Assembly: GCF_949987515.2 (NCBI RefSeq)
Contig: NC_082692.2
Location: 86,127,488-86,191,487 of the forward strand
Source: Delphinus delphis
Taxonomy: Eukaryota > Chordata > Mammalia > Artiodactyla > Delphinidae
Direction: 5' to 3'
DNA length: 64,000 nt
Both the position numbers and the translations under genes were made by a program. Under the pieces are notes generated by a model, which was given only the letters and a program-made list of their open reading frames with translations, was not told the origin of the DNA and searched no databases. Below, piece after piece: positions 47,529-60,911 of this stretch. The stretch's first letter is position 1. Each line of letters starts with the position of its first letter.

Positions 47529-49199
47529 TAACATCTCTCTTGCACTGACTGCTCCTTCTCTCAGGTTGCCAACCACTTATCCAACAGCTATCAGCGAAGG
47601 AAAGCGCTGGCCCTCCTCCAGGCTGTCACACAGCCAGTGGTTAGAAGGGGACTCAGTGTACCTGCCTCCTGTGGGGCTGTATCCAGTCATGGGCTCATCA
47701 CACATCCCATGCGCCTGAAAACCTGCTCAGGCCTAAATCTGAGAGATTCATTTCTGCTCAAAGGCACTGCAGGAAAGTGACCGTTTTTTGCCAGCTCACT
47801 GCCTGGTCCAGAGCAGGAAAAAGCAGGTACCTTGCACAGTAACCATGGTAACTATTTTCACCACAGAGATGCAATAACAGGCCTGTCCAAAGAGTTAGGG
47901 ATTCTCTATGCTCAACCTCGTCCTCATTGAAGCCAACCCTATCCATGGAGCAAAGACTTCTGACACCAAGATCTCTCCAAGAGAGTCTAAAACCAGTGAA
48001 GGCAGTTTAAAACCAGTAACCTGGCCTATAAATGACAAGGGCCATGAACGTTTTACCTCAGGGAAAATGACTGTCTAATGACAACAGAGAAACATAGTAA
48101 CAACATTAAAAAAAAGGATGATAGTAACAAGCAGGTAGGCAGTAAACAGTATCCAACACAGTCTCTGGCTACGCATTCTCCAGCTTTTCTTTAAAGGGAA
48201 CGTAAACTAAGAACAATGCGCTTTCCTGTTCTGGACAGATGCGGCATCTCAGGTTAATATATCTTAAACCAGAGACGAGATTGAGCTGTTCTAAAGTAGA
48301 ATCCACTGGCTATTTGAAATCTTCCTATTAGCCGATGAGGTTTGGCCATAATCGCTCACTGACAGACCAAGCTCATGGTTGAAGGCTCTTAAGAAATGGC
48401 TCCCATCTCTAGGAGATTAAAAGGATAGTGGATGTTTCCACTGGCTAAAAGCCAGCATAGAAAAAAAATAATAAAAACTGCTAACTCTATACAGCAAGAG
48501 CTGAATTTCTTTTCAACTCTTGGTACATTATAGCAATGATATGGCTGTGGTTTTCAGGGTAGCTATTTCTGTCCTTGAAAGTCTGAGCCATACAAGACAA
48601 GAAGCCAAAAAGAGTAAAGGAAAAAGAGGTGGTTATTCAAAACACCTGGAGGAAAGCACTGCTTGGTCTTCATTTGTAAAATCATCTCAAAACGAAAGCC
48701 AACAGGGCTATCATCCTAAAATGCATAACTCAGTAGATATCTGGCTAGAATTCTGGGATTTTTGATGAGACCACATTATCAGGAGGGATAATTCATGAAT
48801 TATTCTTAACATTAATTTTCAGAGATCATCTGACCATAAAGAGATGACAGAAGAACTGTGTCAAATTAATCCAAGTTAAGAGAATCGAAGTGTGGTAATT
48901 TGCTTCAATATCAGGCCCTGTTAGGAAGTAGCATAAAGTCAAGTCCCTAACAATTAACACAAACATGCGTTAAATTTAACTTTATGAAAGCTTCTCAGTC
49001 TGTTTAGTATTTTTATCCTCAACTTCCTCAGATGCCATTTAAGCTCTTACATTTTGGGGCTGTAGTAAGAAACAAATACTGGAAGCCATGATAGTTGTTA
49101 TTTTGAGCACAAATTCACAGCCCTAAATAAATTTTTAGATTCTTTTTTGTTATTAAAATTACATATACTGTCTGTATAGCCACAAACAAAATCAACACA

Positions 49200-49424
49200 A
49201 AGCAAACATACACTTTGTAAGTGTTCCCTCTGCCTGCAATGCACAAACCTCAACCCAAACCTAACTTACCATCAAGTCTCACAAGGAGCATATACTTCCT
49301 TAGGAACTGGCTTCCCACTCACCCAACCCCTACCCCGACCCAAGCCGGTTTGCGTTGCTCCATAACGCCTGCCACACTGTCCCTTACGGTAGTTAACAGC
49401 TACCCACTTCCGCTGCACCAAGTA
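49200..49424 (+). repeat. L2 fragment (plus)
   Basis: GTTCCCTCTGCCTGCAATGC and AAGTCTCACAAGGAG resemble the L2 body. The fragment is diverged. Confidence 0.45.
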
Positions 49425-49610
49425 CTCTCCATACACTGCATCATTTAACCCTACTAAGGTCGGTGACCTCCTGCTCATTTCATACATGAGGAAACTGAGA
49501 CTCAGTGTAATGAAAGAGTTGGCCAAGATCACAGCTGGGAAGCAACAGTCAGGATGAAAACAGGTACATCTGCCTCCCAGCCACTGCGTAATATATAGCG
49601 TCACTATTTA
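49425..49610 (-). repeat. MIR fragment (minus)
   Basis: ATACATGAGGAAACTGAGAC, TTGGCCAAGATCACAGCTGG and GCCTCCCAGCCACTGCGT follow reverse MIR order. Confidence 0.7.
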
Positions 49611-51537
49611 TCACATTGTGTGGCAACCTCCTTGACAGGAAAGAACACGGCTTCTCATCTGTCTTCCCGGGTCTAGAACAATGTCTGGCAAACTGTAGGA
49701 TCCTGTTCAGTAAAGACTGGCTGTTAATGTAGCCTGGCTCACACAGAACCTAAGTTTAAAAGCACCTGGTCAGATTGCTCAGTTAACACGTACTAGTTGT
49801 AACACCTTTGTGATCTGTACACTTAAGCCATGATGTCATGACAGATGTGGGCTATACAATGGGTTTGCCTCCCCTTTTTATTTCTATTCCCTGACAAGAA
49901 AAGGATGTAGCTGTGCCAACTTTCTTCTATCACCACACCATCAGAAGTTCAAATAATGAATTTAACCCAAGGCTGCTTTTTGCCTTTTCTGCTCTAACAA
50001 TCCCTGCCAGATTTGCTGGTTTGAAAGGACAGCTTGGACATTCACTCTATCCTCCTCCTTAAGTCACCTGTCAAAGCAGTGGTTGTGTCAGTTTAGAAAT
50101 ACATGGCCGGATGTCATCAAAATTACATAATGGCAGCATGACTAATTTTTCTTCAGACAGTTAAGAGTGAGGCATCCAAGTTCAAGGTAGAACATTAAAA
50201 AAGAAAATCCCATCTATACAGTAAGTATAAAAGTAGAAAGGTTAAAAAGTTGAACATGCACGGAAAAAAGCTCTTGGAACAGTTGCAATGTAGACCTGAA
50301 TTAAAAACAAAAAAATCCATAAGCACCTAAAACTTCTTAATTCTGTGGATAAAATTTTATTTCAACTATTCCACCTTATGAATACAGCATGTATCTCAGT
50401 GCCTGGTAGCTCAATTTAAAATAATTTTTTTGCATTGCTCCTTTAATTAAGACTATTATACTTCATTTTCCCAGGAGCTATTACTTAATATGAAAAGTTC
50501 TGACTTTTTTTTTTGGAATTAGCTTAGTTTCCAATTGGGAAAACTAAGACTGTACATGCAGTCAGAGAGAAGAAACATATAGGAAGAAAGACAACTGGAT
50601 TCCTTAAATGGATCACAAAGGGGAAAAACAAACCCAGTCCGACCAGACTTACGAGTCCCTTTTGGTGATGGGAAATACTGACCAGGTCAAGGTAAAAGGA
50701 AAAAAACCAAAGCCTTTCGACACCCTCACTGTATCACAGTTGAGAATGTCTGTGATGGCTGAATGGTTTACATACTGGGAGAACTGAGTTACGCTTCTTT
50801 ACATTTTAATCAGTGTACTGGAAACAGAATCTAGTAAAGATGGTTACATATCTCTATCTACATGTAAGTTTAATTTATATTAAAAAGTTACATAAAAACT
50901 TTGATTATGAAATTAAGGTCTAAGAATTCTAGTCTCAAAATTCTAAAAGGCTAAGGAAAGATCATTAAAAAGCTACACATAAATAATCTTGTGCGGTTCT
51001 TAGCTAATTTCTTTACAAAGTAAAAATAACAATGGTAACTCTTGCACTGTGGAACAGTTGTACAGCCCAGAATCTGCTTGCCTTGGTGTCATTTCTTAGC
51101 TGTTTGGTACTTAATCTGAATCTGTTTCCAGGTCTGTAGATGGAGAGGGGAAATTCTTCAGAATTGCTGTGGGAATTGAGCGAGACAAGGACATGTAAGC
51201 ACTTTACAGATGACAAGGGAAGGAGGACATCAGGTCATATGGGATCAAGGGTCCCGGGACTCCCCTGACTAGCTCCTACCCTTCTACCTGCAAAGCACGT
51301 GCCCACGTACTCCTTCCTCCTCCGCACCACTGCTGGCACCCCAGTCCAGACCCAGTACCTGTCCCCAAACTACTCGGCTTCAGGTGAGAATGGCGGTCTC
51401 CTCTATTCTCCACACCTCGAATCTCACCCCCTGCAATGACTTGGTGTTTCTGCCAGATCAATGTGACTCCATGGGCCTGTCACAGACCCCAACGCCAGAC
51501 TCTGCAGTGGTCCCTCACTGAATAAGACCTACTCTCC
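49611..51537 (-). other. SHQ1: SHQ1 16.9-kb intron: 49.6-51.5 kb, no feature seen
   Basis: Unique-looking intronic sequence. Confidence 0.5.
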
Positions 51538-51818
51538 TCAGAGGAAGACAAATCCTGTATGGTATCATTTATATGTGACATCTAAACAATACAACAAACA
51601 AAAGACACACACTCGCAGACAGAGAGAACAAACTAGTGGTTACCAGTGGGGAGAGGGAAGGGGGAGGGGCAAGATGGGGTAGGGGAGCAAGAAGTACAAA
51701 CTATTAGGTATCAAATAAGCTACAAGGATATATTGTACAACACGGGGAATATGGCCAATATTTTGTAATAACTGTAAATGGAACGTAACCTTTAAAAATT
51801 ATTAAAAAAAAAAAATCA
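51538..51818 (+). mobile_element. artiodactyl-type L1 3' end (plus)
   Basis: Recognised by GTATGGTATCATTTATATGT, ACAAACTAGTGGTTACCAGT, GGGGAGAGGGAAGGGGGAGG, GGATATATTGTACAACACGG and a terminal A-run. It is a truncated L1 3'UTR of a different subfamily from the 14.7-kb copy, with no coding potential. It lies within the 16.9-kb SHQ1 intron. Confidence 0.85.
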
Positions 51819-52971
51819 GAGCCAGTCTCCTTAGGAAGCACTGCAGGCTCTCCACCGTGCTCCCCAACACACCACTCCCGCCTCTTCCTTCAACTCCCCT
51901 CACAGCCCAGGCCTCCAGACAAAGCAGAATATTTGTCATTTCTTAACGTGTAACTCTTTTCTTTTCCTCTCCCTGATTTTCTTTACTTTCTGCTTTCTCA
52001 GGAAATACCTTCCTCCACTTCTTTTCTAAATCCTACACACTCTTGAAGTAATAAGGGCCGTGCACCTCACGCATCAGGCTGTTTGCTTCTGCCCTGTCTA
52101 GCCCCTCCCCTCCCCCGTATCAAAAGCACCCTTTGGAGTCCGAGTGAGGAGGCATGGTACTGGAATCCGGGGACTCATCCCCTCCACCTGGACCAGGCTA
52201 AGCTGAGGAGGGTAGCAATACAAAAGCAAGTAGAAAGAGAGGTAAGGGATCTGGGTTTTGTTCTGTTCTGCTTTTTTAAGGTTCCTGGTCATAGTCACTT
52301 AAGAGAATGCAGGACCTCTACCTCCTTCCCCACCTCATCTTGGAGCCCACACCAGGGGGAGACTGGGTCTCAAGCTGCGACAGAAGGAGCAGAGACCCGG
52401 TACAAGGCCTCACTGCAGCTGGAAACGGGCAGGACCAAGAGGGTGTGAGAAATCAGGCTGGCACTTAGCTTGCTCTAGAGTCGAAATCATAAGCTGATGG
52501 CCCACACAGGCTGACCTGGGCGCCCAGACATGCCATGGCTCTTACAGTATCACATTAAATCTTGACATCATTGTTCACATTCAAACTTTTGAGCTATTTT
52601 ATATTAAAGATCATGACTTTCCACTTCTTTTTAAGTCCCTAAAGGTGGCAACTCTACATATCCACATGGCAACAACAGGCTACCAATGGAGCATGTATGT
52701 CTCCAGTTCACACAGGCCTCATTGCTCCCATGTTTCTTCAACTCTGCCACCCTCATTCATTCGCCTGCTTGGCCAAGCAGGCATCTCTGTTTCTCCTAAT
52801 GTTGAAGGACCTACTCTAACAGGAACAAACTAGTTCAGGTCTGTCTCATCCTGTGGGGAGGACAGAAACAGCTGACAGGATCCCCTTCAACACTGGCTAC
52901 TACCTGGAACGGAAGGCAGCCAAAGACTTTGGCTCACTCGGAGAGGGCTCCCCTCCAATCCCGTACACAGC
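51819..52971 (-). other. SHQ1: SHQ1 16.9-kb intron: 51.8-53.0 kb, no feature seen
   Basis: A GC-richer unique stretch. A 121-codon plus-strand frame (52083-52448) lacks any recognisable domain. Confidence 0.5.
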
Positions 52972-53160
52972 TGACCCTTGAACAACGAAGGGATTAATCC
53001 GCATGTAACTTATAGGCAGCCTCTGTATCTGCAGTTCCACCCCATCCACAGATTCAACCAACCACAGACACTGTAGCACTACAGTGTTTCCTACGGAAAA
53101 AAATCCACCTAGGAGTGGACCTGCCCGTGATCAAACCCACGTTGTTCGAGGGCCAACTTC
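52972..53160. repeat. Tigger/MER2-like DNA transposon remnant
   Basis: Begins TGACCCTTGAACAACGAAGG and ends CGTTGTTCGAGGGCCAAC, inverted ends of the mariner-Tigger group. CCATCCACAGATTCAACCAA lies inside. Too short to encode a transposase. Confidence 0.75.
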
Positions 53161-53490
53161 AGGTATACCTATAGCAAGGGGAGGCACATTTTTTCTCTGA
53201 AGAGCCAGAGAGTAAATATTTTGCCTTTGCAGGCCACATAATCTGTTGCAACTACTCAACTCTGCCACTGTATCACAAAAGCAGCCATAAACAATACCCA
53301 AGTGAAGGAGGATGACTGTGTTCCAATAAAGCTTTATTTCTGGGCACCAAAATTTGAAGTTCATATAATTTAAATGTGTCATGAAATACTATTTTCCTTT
53401 TGATTTTTTTTCAACATTTGAAGACGTAAAAAGCATTTTTAACTCACAAGTCATACAGCACGGATTTGGCCTGTGGGTGGTAGTTAAGGT
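53161..53490. repeat. hAT-like DNA transposon remnant
   Basis: Contains GAAGAGCCAGAGAGTAAATA, GTTGCAACTACTCAACTCTG, TGTGTTCCAATAAAGCTTTA and CGGATTTGGCCTGTGGGTGG, a widespread non-autonomous DNA transposon pattern. It abuts the Tigger-like piece. Subfamily uncertain. Confidence 0.6.
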
Positions 53491-53529
53491 ATTTTCTTAA
53501 GGGATTTTTCTCCTTTGTATATTACAAAT

Positions 53530-53695
53530 CCTTATATTTTGTATACTATCTTTTGTCTTATCATTCCTGTTACACAATAAACTCAAGAGCCAAGGTCAAG
53601 TCATATATAGTCTCATAACTCTTTGATGATTCTCCTTTAATGCCTTGCACTGAGAAGGGATTTGATCTGTGTCTGTTGAATAAATATCTGCTTGC
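53530..53695 (+). repeat. L2 3' end (plus)
   Basis: CAATAAACTCAAGAGCCAAG, TTAATGCCTTGCACTGAGAA and TCTGTTGAATAAATATCTG mark an L2 terminus. Confidence 0.65.
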
Positions 53696-55249
53696 TTGTT
53701 ACTTTTCAGTATTAATTCCTATTGAAAGAAACCCTAACTTGCAAAAATAGGATTCTTCCATGATTTCCATTTAACATATAAAGTATTATTCAACTTACTT
53801 CATCTAGGTCTCAGTATCACCATGCAACAGGACTTTCACTCATTAGGGTAAATAAAATATTTTCTCTTTGTTCTCCCAAATTTGTCTTAAATATATACAT
53901 TTTCCTGCCTTTATCCGCTTACTTAAAGAACGTAAACTTACAGTTACTTCCTTAAAAAAAAATAGATCAATAAAAAAATTCTCTAAACTGACTTTAGATT
54001 TATTAAAAGAGGCACTAACCAGAGAAGTTTTTTTAAAAGCCATAATATCAAACCATGTAACTAACCTCCTGGGGGTTCTTTTACACCACTCAGCTCAGAA
54101 ACTGCAGAAATTAACAACAAATCTTATATAAATAGTACAGGAAATACAATGTAGATTTAAATTGGATATATGTATATATATGTGTGTATATATCTATATC
54201 TATACACGCACACACATATATGTAAATATTTAAGAGATCAGCAGTGGATTTTGAGCCATCACCCACCCGTAAGATACTTTAAGTGATTTTTTTGGAGCAG
54301 AATAACCATAAGATCTTAATCATCTGTGGCAATTAAAAGGCATTTGTAAACCATACAGGAAATGCTGCCCCCTAGAGAGTATTTTAAGGGAACAAAGAAT
54401 GTTTTATACAAATGTAATAACCCAGAGATTACGACGTGAGCAATCTAAAAAAATTTCAAAGATTAACAATATTTAATGATTAACAGGCTCCTTAGAGGAA
54501 ACAAGTGTCTATGGAGTTGATCGGAATTTGATTTTGCTCCCTTTAATGTTTATGCACATACACAGCATCCTTCCATACAAAAGTGTATGTATAAACCCAC
54601 AAATGCTCTGAGGGTAAATAATACAGATAGATACCAACAAGGTGCCAAATTAAGACTGGGAACCCAGATTTAGGCTCTGATGAAGAGGTGTGAGTAAAAG
54701 AAATCTGCTTTGCCTGGTGGAAGAAACCCAAGAGAGTGAGGCCAAAGACTGGCACATGGGGACCTCCCAACAGAGTCCTCCTCTTTCCCACACACGTTCC
54801 AGCTGCAGCTCCCACGCACCAGGGCTCAGAAGCCCCTCCTTTCTTAGGTTAGCTGGTATGCAAGTAAGCAGTCAGCAAAAGCAGGTACCAAAAGTACTTC
54901 AATATTTGATCTGAATTCCACGCTACTGAAATTTCCTGAAAGCACTACGGTTGTTCCATTCTTTGAGACATTTTGTGATGGGGAATTGACTAGGAAATGA
55001 AAAGTTCAAGCACAATTTAGAATGAAGAAGAAAACAGAAAGAATTATCATCTCCTGGCTGGGGAGCAGGGAATTAAGTGATCATATTAGGGAACCAGAGA
55101 AATCAATTCTGGAGACCAGCTGACTCAGGTTGGAAAGGAACTGTCAACTAGTTTTAGAGGCTGCAGAGCAAATCTCAGGGTCAGAGAGCCTATAACTCCC
55201 AAGTTTCACTGATGAAATCATGCTCCTCTATGAACTGCCTCATGCCCCG
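53696..55249 (-). other. SHQ1: SHQ1 16.9-kb intron: 53.7-55.2 kb
   Basis: Only the TA/TG-rich tract stands out; no exon or repeat otherwise recognised. Confidence 0.5.
54166..54226. repeat. TA/TG/CA-rich low-complexity tract
   Basis: Alternating TATATATG, TGTGTATATA and CACACACATATATG runs, interrupted by CTATATCTATAC. Confidence 0.85.
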
Positions 55250-55615
55250 CACTCACAATATTTAGAACACTTCTCCTACTCCTATGTCCAGTACTACCCA
55301 CCCTTCAAGTGCCAATTCAAATCTCATGTCCCAAATGAAGCTTCCTCTGATCCCCAATGAAATGTCACCTCTCCGTTTTGAACTACTTAGCTGGCATTTC
55401 GTGTAAGGTGCTCACCACTGCCTACCCTGTATTTTACATTTGTGATGGACATCTTAGCTCCCCTACTCACGCAGGTGCTCCCAAACACAGTACAGGAATC
55501 TAATTCAGCTTTCTGCTGCTCTTCGTATGTACAGGGCGCTTTGTATGTAATAAATAGCTTTTTAGTAGGTACTGACAAAATACCTATTGAATGAATAAAT
55601 AGATGGACACATCAA
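55250..55615 (+). repeat. L2 fragment (plus)
   Basis: ACCCTTCAAGTGCCAATTCA, GAAGCTTCCTCTGATCCCCA and CTATTGAATGAATAAATAG give L2 body and terminus. Confidence 0.7.
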
Positions 55616-55829
55616 CCAATGTACAAGTACTTCAGAGCAACAGGAAATTGAGGAGCCGATAATCTGAAGTCAAATAAAGCAGAAGCTCCCCTCTGTAGGA
55701 GGTTAAATGTCTTACGTGACTTAAAGCTCAGCCAATTTTCCTGGCTTTATGTTTTCGCCCACTGTATTTCTGCTTTGAGCTACTTATTACGAGTGTTTTT
55801 TTTTTTTTTTAAACCTGGTAGCTGTGTTA

Positions 55830-55965
55830 TTCCAGGGCCCCCATTAGAATTTTAAGTTCTCTGAGTGCGAGTCGCATCCTTCCTGCTCGCTCCTGGATCT
55901 TCAGACCCAGCTCAGCACCTTCACGTAGCAAGTGCTCAACCAACACTTGTTGAATAACCCTCAAA
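55830..55965 (+). repeat. L2 3' end (plus)
   Basis: AATTTTAAGTTCTCTGAGTG, AGCTCAGCACCTTCACGTAG and CAACACTTGTTGAATAACC mark an L2 terminus. Confidence 0.65.
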
Positions 55966-56911
55966 ATCATTTTACATAATGCACTTGAGGAAAAACTAAA
56001 AGGTCTAATGGTTCCTTAAAATGTCCCTAATAGAGAAGCCACAAAAATGAAATACAGATGAATGTCAACACCGAAAACTCCTAGTGATTTCATCTTCTAG
56101 TTTTCAAGTCAGAGTAATCTTTACAATTCAATTAAAAAGCAGCATTTGGACTTTTGACTAAATAGAATTCAAACACTAAAAACAAACTCATCTTCCAGGT
56201 TGCGTGAGGACTCAGAGCTCACACAACATACTGGCCATAACTCAGTTTCTTGAACTATCATTTTCCTTAAAGGAAAAGATCAGCCCCCAAGTCCTGTGCT
56301 GTGGTTCCTTTCTTTCACATTGATTGTGTTATTACAACTATCTACAGAGGAGGTTAGTAAAGCAGTCATTTCTGACAAATTGATTATTGAGCCCAGTGAG
56401 ACTAATATGTAAGGGTTATCAATTGTATGAAGTAATGCCAGTTTTTACTTGGTAACAATAACTAATCTCCAGAAGCCTGTTTCTTAGGTTATGGTCTGCC
56501 ATGCAGCCACTAGGCATCAGACCCCGAATGTTCATGGAAAGGCAGGTTTCTGGTTAGCCCTAAAAACAAAGCAGAACCAGAAATAATAATAATAATACCT
56601 TCAAATGTGTGTTTTCATTAGCCAAAAAAATTTATACAACTGTCTGAACAAAAAGTATAATATTTTCTACAAAATGGTGAACAGGGGTTAAGAGTCCAGA
56701 CTTAAATAAATAAACAAAGATCACAACATGTACAAAGAGAGACCACAGGACGGTGAATTCCCAAGTACTCATCACCCAGTTTCAGCAAGTACCAACTCGT
56801 GGCCAGCCTTGGTTCCTCCACACCCTGCCCACTTTCCCCCGACCCACTGTGGATTATTGTGAAGTGAATCCTGGCTTCATATAATTTCCTTTACTATAAC
56901 TATTTCAACAC

Positions 56912-57122
56912 TTCAAAGGGCACAGACTTTGAGTCAGACAGACCAGGCGTCCAGTCCAGGCTCCGCCAACTCCTAGCTGGGTAACCCTGGGCAAGTAGAG
57001 TGAACTTCCTTGAGCTTGTCTTCTATCTGCAAAATGGAGACAGAAATCCCGACTTCTCAGGAAGACAGTGTGGATGAAATGAGGAACTGAGCCTAGCGCT
57101 GGCACACAGAAAGGAGTCAACA
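56912..57122 (+). repeat. MIR fragment (plus)
   Basis: GGGCACAGACTTTGAGTCAG, CTCCTAGCTGGGTAACCCTG, ATCTGCAAAATGGAGACAG and AGCGCTGGCACACAGAAAGG give a near-complete MIR. Confidence 0.78.
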
Positions 57123-60100
57123 GGGCGCTGCAGCTAGAATGCCTACTGCGCTAGCACGTTAAGGCAGGACTCTCTCTGACTCACTTCCAATAAGGCTCAC
57201 AAAGGACAAAAGAGATATCGAGTGTTCCCATATAGTAACAAGACATGCTAAAACCCTCTGGGCTAAGCTTGTAGAGACACTAACCAAAAACTGATTTATG
57301 ACCCCTTAGAACAATAGTCACCTCTGGGAATTTAAGTGTAAAAAGGTCCAGAAAGTCTCTTCGGATAAGGTCACTGGAGTGCTATGGGGTTTCTACCACC
57401 ACTCAGGAGGGAGAGGAGAAGGTACTTTCCTACCACCTTAAACCCCCAAGAGAAAGGGGGTTTTGTGGGGGAACCCTGGAGAACGTAACCTACCTGGCCC
57501 GGAAGCTGTGGGGATATAAAGCCTGGTGTCTGACCCGAACCTGATCACAGGCCCCCAGGGAGAAGCATGAAGGAACAGCCCGCGGCCGAGTGGAGGGCAG
57601 CTCTGGAAGCAAGCAGTGCTCTGCAGCAGGGCAACAGGCCCCTCGCCACTGCTGGCTTCCCAACCTGACGCAGGCCCGAGCTGGGGAAGGCAAGATTTAT
57701 TTTTTTAATCAAGTTCAAAGGAAACACTTTGAGTACTGAAATCAGACTCCTCTTATAATCTAAAGCAATAGAAAAAGTTACAGAATATCATATATTATAG
57801 GATATACGTGTGTGATGTGATATTTATAGGATACATATTCCATCCAGAAACAATCAAAGAAAGACTCCACAGAATGAGCTCAAAGGGGGGAACGGAGAGA
57901 AAAAATTAAGTTTTTCCCCTTTTACCCCTTGAAGTTTAGCCCTTTCAATCTAACAGTTACATTACATGTTCAACAGCGGCACAAGAGTATAAAAGAAGAG
58001 TAAAGAATCCCTTTAGAAAGCTGAATGAAACGTAGACCGGAGTACAAACGGTAAGTTGTATAAACAATGTATAATCAAATACTAAACTATGTCACTTCTA
58101 AAGAGAATAAAATTTCTTAAAACATATTAGAAAAGCTGCTCTCTTTTGATTCCTTTTGTTCATTGATTTTTCAGTGAGTAACAGCACCTAAGTGATGCTT
58201 CCATGAAGGATTCTTCCCACTCTTCCCCAAAGAATGGAACAAGGAGGAGGAAGTGAAAATTGCTAAAGAGACAGGAACAGATAGAAAAAATGGGGATGAT
58301 CATGTGCCCCAAGAATATCAATTCAGGGAGAGCAATTCCACATGCAAGGCCCTATGTTAAGCACTAAAATAACACTCACAGGGACAAAGTAGGTTTTCTG
58401 GCCTTGCAGGAATTTGAGCGAGACATACGGTAACAGTGAGATGAATGTACAGTCCTCCGGGGTGGGGAAGGTACAGCAGAGAGAATGTAAAATTGAAAAT
58501 AGCCAAAGGCCCAGTGAAGAATCTTTGTAAAGGCCTCTGTGAAGTCACGTAAAGCAAATTCATGGCTGTTTAAAAACTTAGCTCTCAGTCAATCTTCTGT
58601 GGATTCTGATACCAGCCTTCCTTCATTGGTTCTGGAAGCGTGTTTCACTTGAGGTTGGTATTTCTTCTGCGGCAAGACTTATTTATTACTTTCAACTATG
58701 GAAGCACTATACTGACCTTTATAATAAAAGTGTGATCACTCTTTTGAATTATAAGTAGGCACGAATTCATTCTTGGAAAACATTAAATGCCAAACCAGAG
58801 CTACCTGCACTTAAATTATAAGGCGTCTAAACAACTGAGACTCTTCCATGGCATTAAAGGCTTCCCGGTGTCACCCACCTGTATGAACAAAGGTTTCAAT
58901 CCTCATCCAGAACTTGCCAAACCCTTAGCTTATGGTGTGAACTCTAGACAATCCAGCTCTCTGTTTCAGCACTAACGAGCCACAACCTAAATTAGCCACA
59001 GAACATACTGTGCACGATTTATAGAGGGTTGGTATTCATTTTCAGCGCGCTACCTCAGGTTTTCTGTTGCTATTACAACACAGCTGATAAGCCTATTTTT
59101 TGTCAGATAGATAATGATGGAAAGTTAAGTCTAAATTTTCAATTTCAACCTACTAAAACTCTGAGTAATTGACTACAGTGTAAGTCAAGGCAATCAAATT
59201 TATTTTTGGTTATGAATCACAGAACTGCTTACTTTTCAAATAAAAATGCAGAGAACTAGATTATTTCCCAGAATGAAAAGTAACAAGTAAGAGGGTGTGT
59301 GTGCACGCGTGTGTGTGCACGCACATGCACATGGGGGTTTTGCCAGTTTTCCATCTCGAAGCCACGATATAACAAGATAATCACCAACTGCATTCTCACT
59401 GTTTAAATCTATGAATAATGCGCAGATAATCTAGCATGACTTAAACAAGAAATTAACTGTGATGTAACTCAAGTTCAACAATCAGTCATTTACAGTAGAT
59501 TAATTTTTCAAGGTAATTTTTGCAGTTCAAAAAATATCCTGGACAGAAGGCAAGAAGAAAGAACATGCACAAAAAACAAAAAAAACAAAGCAGTTTGTTT
59601 CCCACTGTTAAAGAAGACAGATTCCTCAAAGGTAGTAGCTCTGCTGTCCTATAATCAACAATCCTTTAAAATAAAATACGGCCAGTCTGAACCAACAGGA
59701 TTAATAAAAAAGTATCTTCCATTTAACTATGATTCACTTTTACAATTATTATCTACTTTGAAAGAATCTACTTCAAACATGACTTTTTCCCCCAGAGCAA
59801 GAAGACTATAGGTTACACAGAAGTCAAAGAAAAACCGAGATAAACCTCTAGGAGGGACAAAACATTAGAGATGTGATGCTTCCCGTTAAGCCAATGAAGT
59901 CACCTAGATATAAAGGAAAGAACTTCTTCCTTTCTTTCTCCTTCTTATCCTCAAGTCTGAAAACTAAACCCCCAGAAGCATTTTTATCTAAGGACAAAGA
60001 AATAAGACTCTCGGAGGAAAAATACAAGAAACGACCATAAAGTACAGCAAGTGACTTTTGAATAAATGTGCCAGAATTAAGACATGCAAGTGGATGTCGC

Positions 60101-60249
60101 CCCTTCAAAGTCATCACCTTGGAAACTATATACTTAATCCAATGATGCTGTTATAGGCACTTCGGAATTTGTTTCAGAATTTGCCACATCCTTAAAAATA
60201 GCAAATATCTGTCTTTTCGGGTTTGATAGAGCAATAGTCAAAAGTCCTC
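57123..60249 (-). other. SHQ1: SHQ1 16.9-kb intron: 57.1-60.2 kb
   Basis: Holds the alternating purine-pyrimidine tract; the rest is unique-looking intronic DNA. Confidence 0.5.
59295..59333. repeat. 39-nt alternating purine-pyrimidine tract
   Basis: The stretch runs GTGTGTGTGCACGCGTGTGT and continues with GTGCACGCACATGCACATG. It never breaks purine-pyrimidine alternation over 39 bases, and contains two GTGCACGC units. Confidence 0.9.
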
Positions 60250-60495
60250 GGAGTAGCTGTGCTTTCTTTGCAAAGCCTTTCCTGACCTCCCAAGTCCAGG
60301 TTCCATGCCCCCTCCTATGATCACTCTCCTTCCCCCAGCAGAGAACTTTTCACTCAATGTTGGAATTGCTTACTTACTTACCATCCGTCACCCTGGCAAA
60401 ACCATAAACTTCATAGGAGCAGGGAACTTATTTATTATTATACCCACAATCCTAGAATAATGCCTAGAAAATTATAGGCATCTGAATGACACAGA
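60250..60495 (+). repeat. L2 fragment (plus)
   Basis: GCAAAGCCTTTCCTGACCTC, ACTTCATAGGAGCAGGGAAC and AATAATGCCTAGAAAATTAT give L2 body and terminus, lying 290 bp downstream of the 60.8-kb SHQ1 exon. Confidence 0.65.
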
Positions 60496-60787
60496 AATAC
60501 TGCACGTTACAATCTACTATAACACAAGATGGTTTGGAAAACTGTCTCTATTTACCCCTCCTACTCCTCTCTGAAAAGAGTACCATACTTCTCTGTGTGA
60601 TTATACACCTATATGGAGGGACTATTACTTTATACAATACCTGGGAGGAAAAGGGGTTGGATGGGATGATTTTCATTACTTCTTTTTGTATGGGAAAAAA
60701 AAAAGCAAAAATCATGATTATAGCCTCACAGACTATAAAAGTGTTTAACTTTTCACTCTCAAATTTGCAAGCATAATAACATCTTAC

Positions 60788-60911
60788 CTAGTTGCAACAT
60801 CTTTATAGTGTCTCTGTAGGCTTGCATCACCAGCTTGAAATGGCGGTAAAGTGGATAGCACAAAACTCTTCTTCCAAAAGACACCAGGATTTCATGAACA
60901 TTAGTCCAAGT
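60788..60911 (-). CDS. SHQ1: SHQ1 internal exon (124 nt), SHQ1-specific domain
   Basis: This minus-strand exon of 124 nt has a good acceptor (atacttcacag) and a strong donor (CTAG followed by gtaag). It starts in phase 0 and leaves one base (G) for the next exon. It encodes 41 complete residues with the strongly SHQ1-like run [14 protein letters not shown], then [10 protein letters not shown]. The CYPLYRH motif lies in the SHQ1-specific domain, the all-helical part that embraces the RNA-binding face of dyskerin. The next exon continues with GKSAVLK in frame, so the splice junction itself supports the call. No frameshift or stop interrupts it. It is 2.4 kb downstream of the 54-nt exon and 16.9 kb upstream of the following one. 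Little else could explain a conserved open segment with both splice sites in a repeat-poor spot. Confidence 0.93.

Larger units (their letters stand above)
45600..49199 (-). other. SHQ1: SHQ1 16.9-kb intron: 45.6-49.2 kb
   Basis: Contains the (TC)n and poly-T tracts; otherwise no repeat family or exon recognised. Confidence 0.5.
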
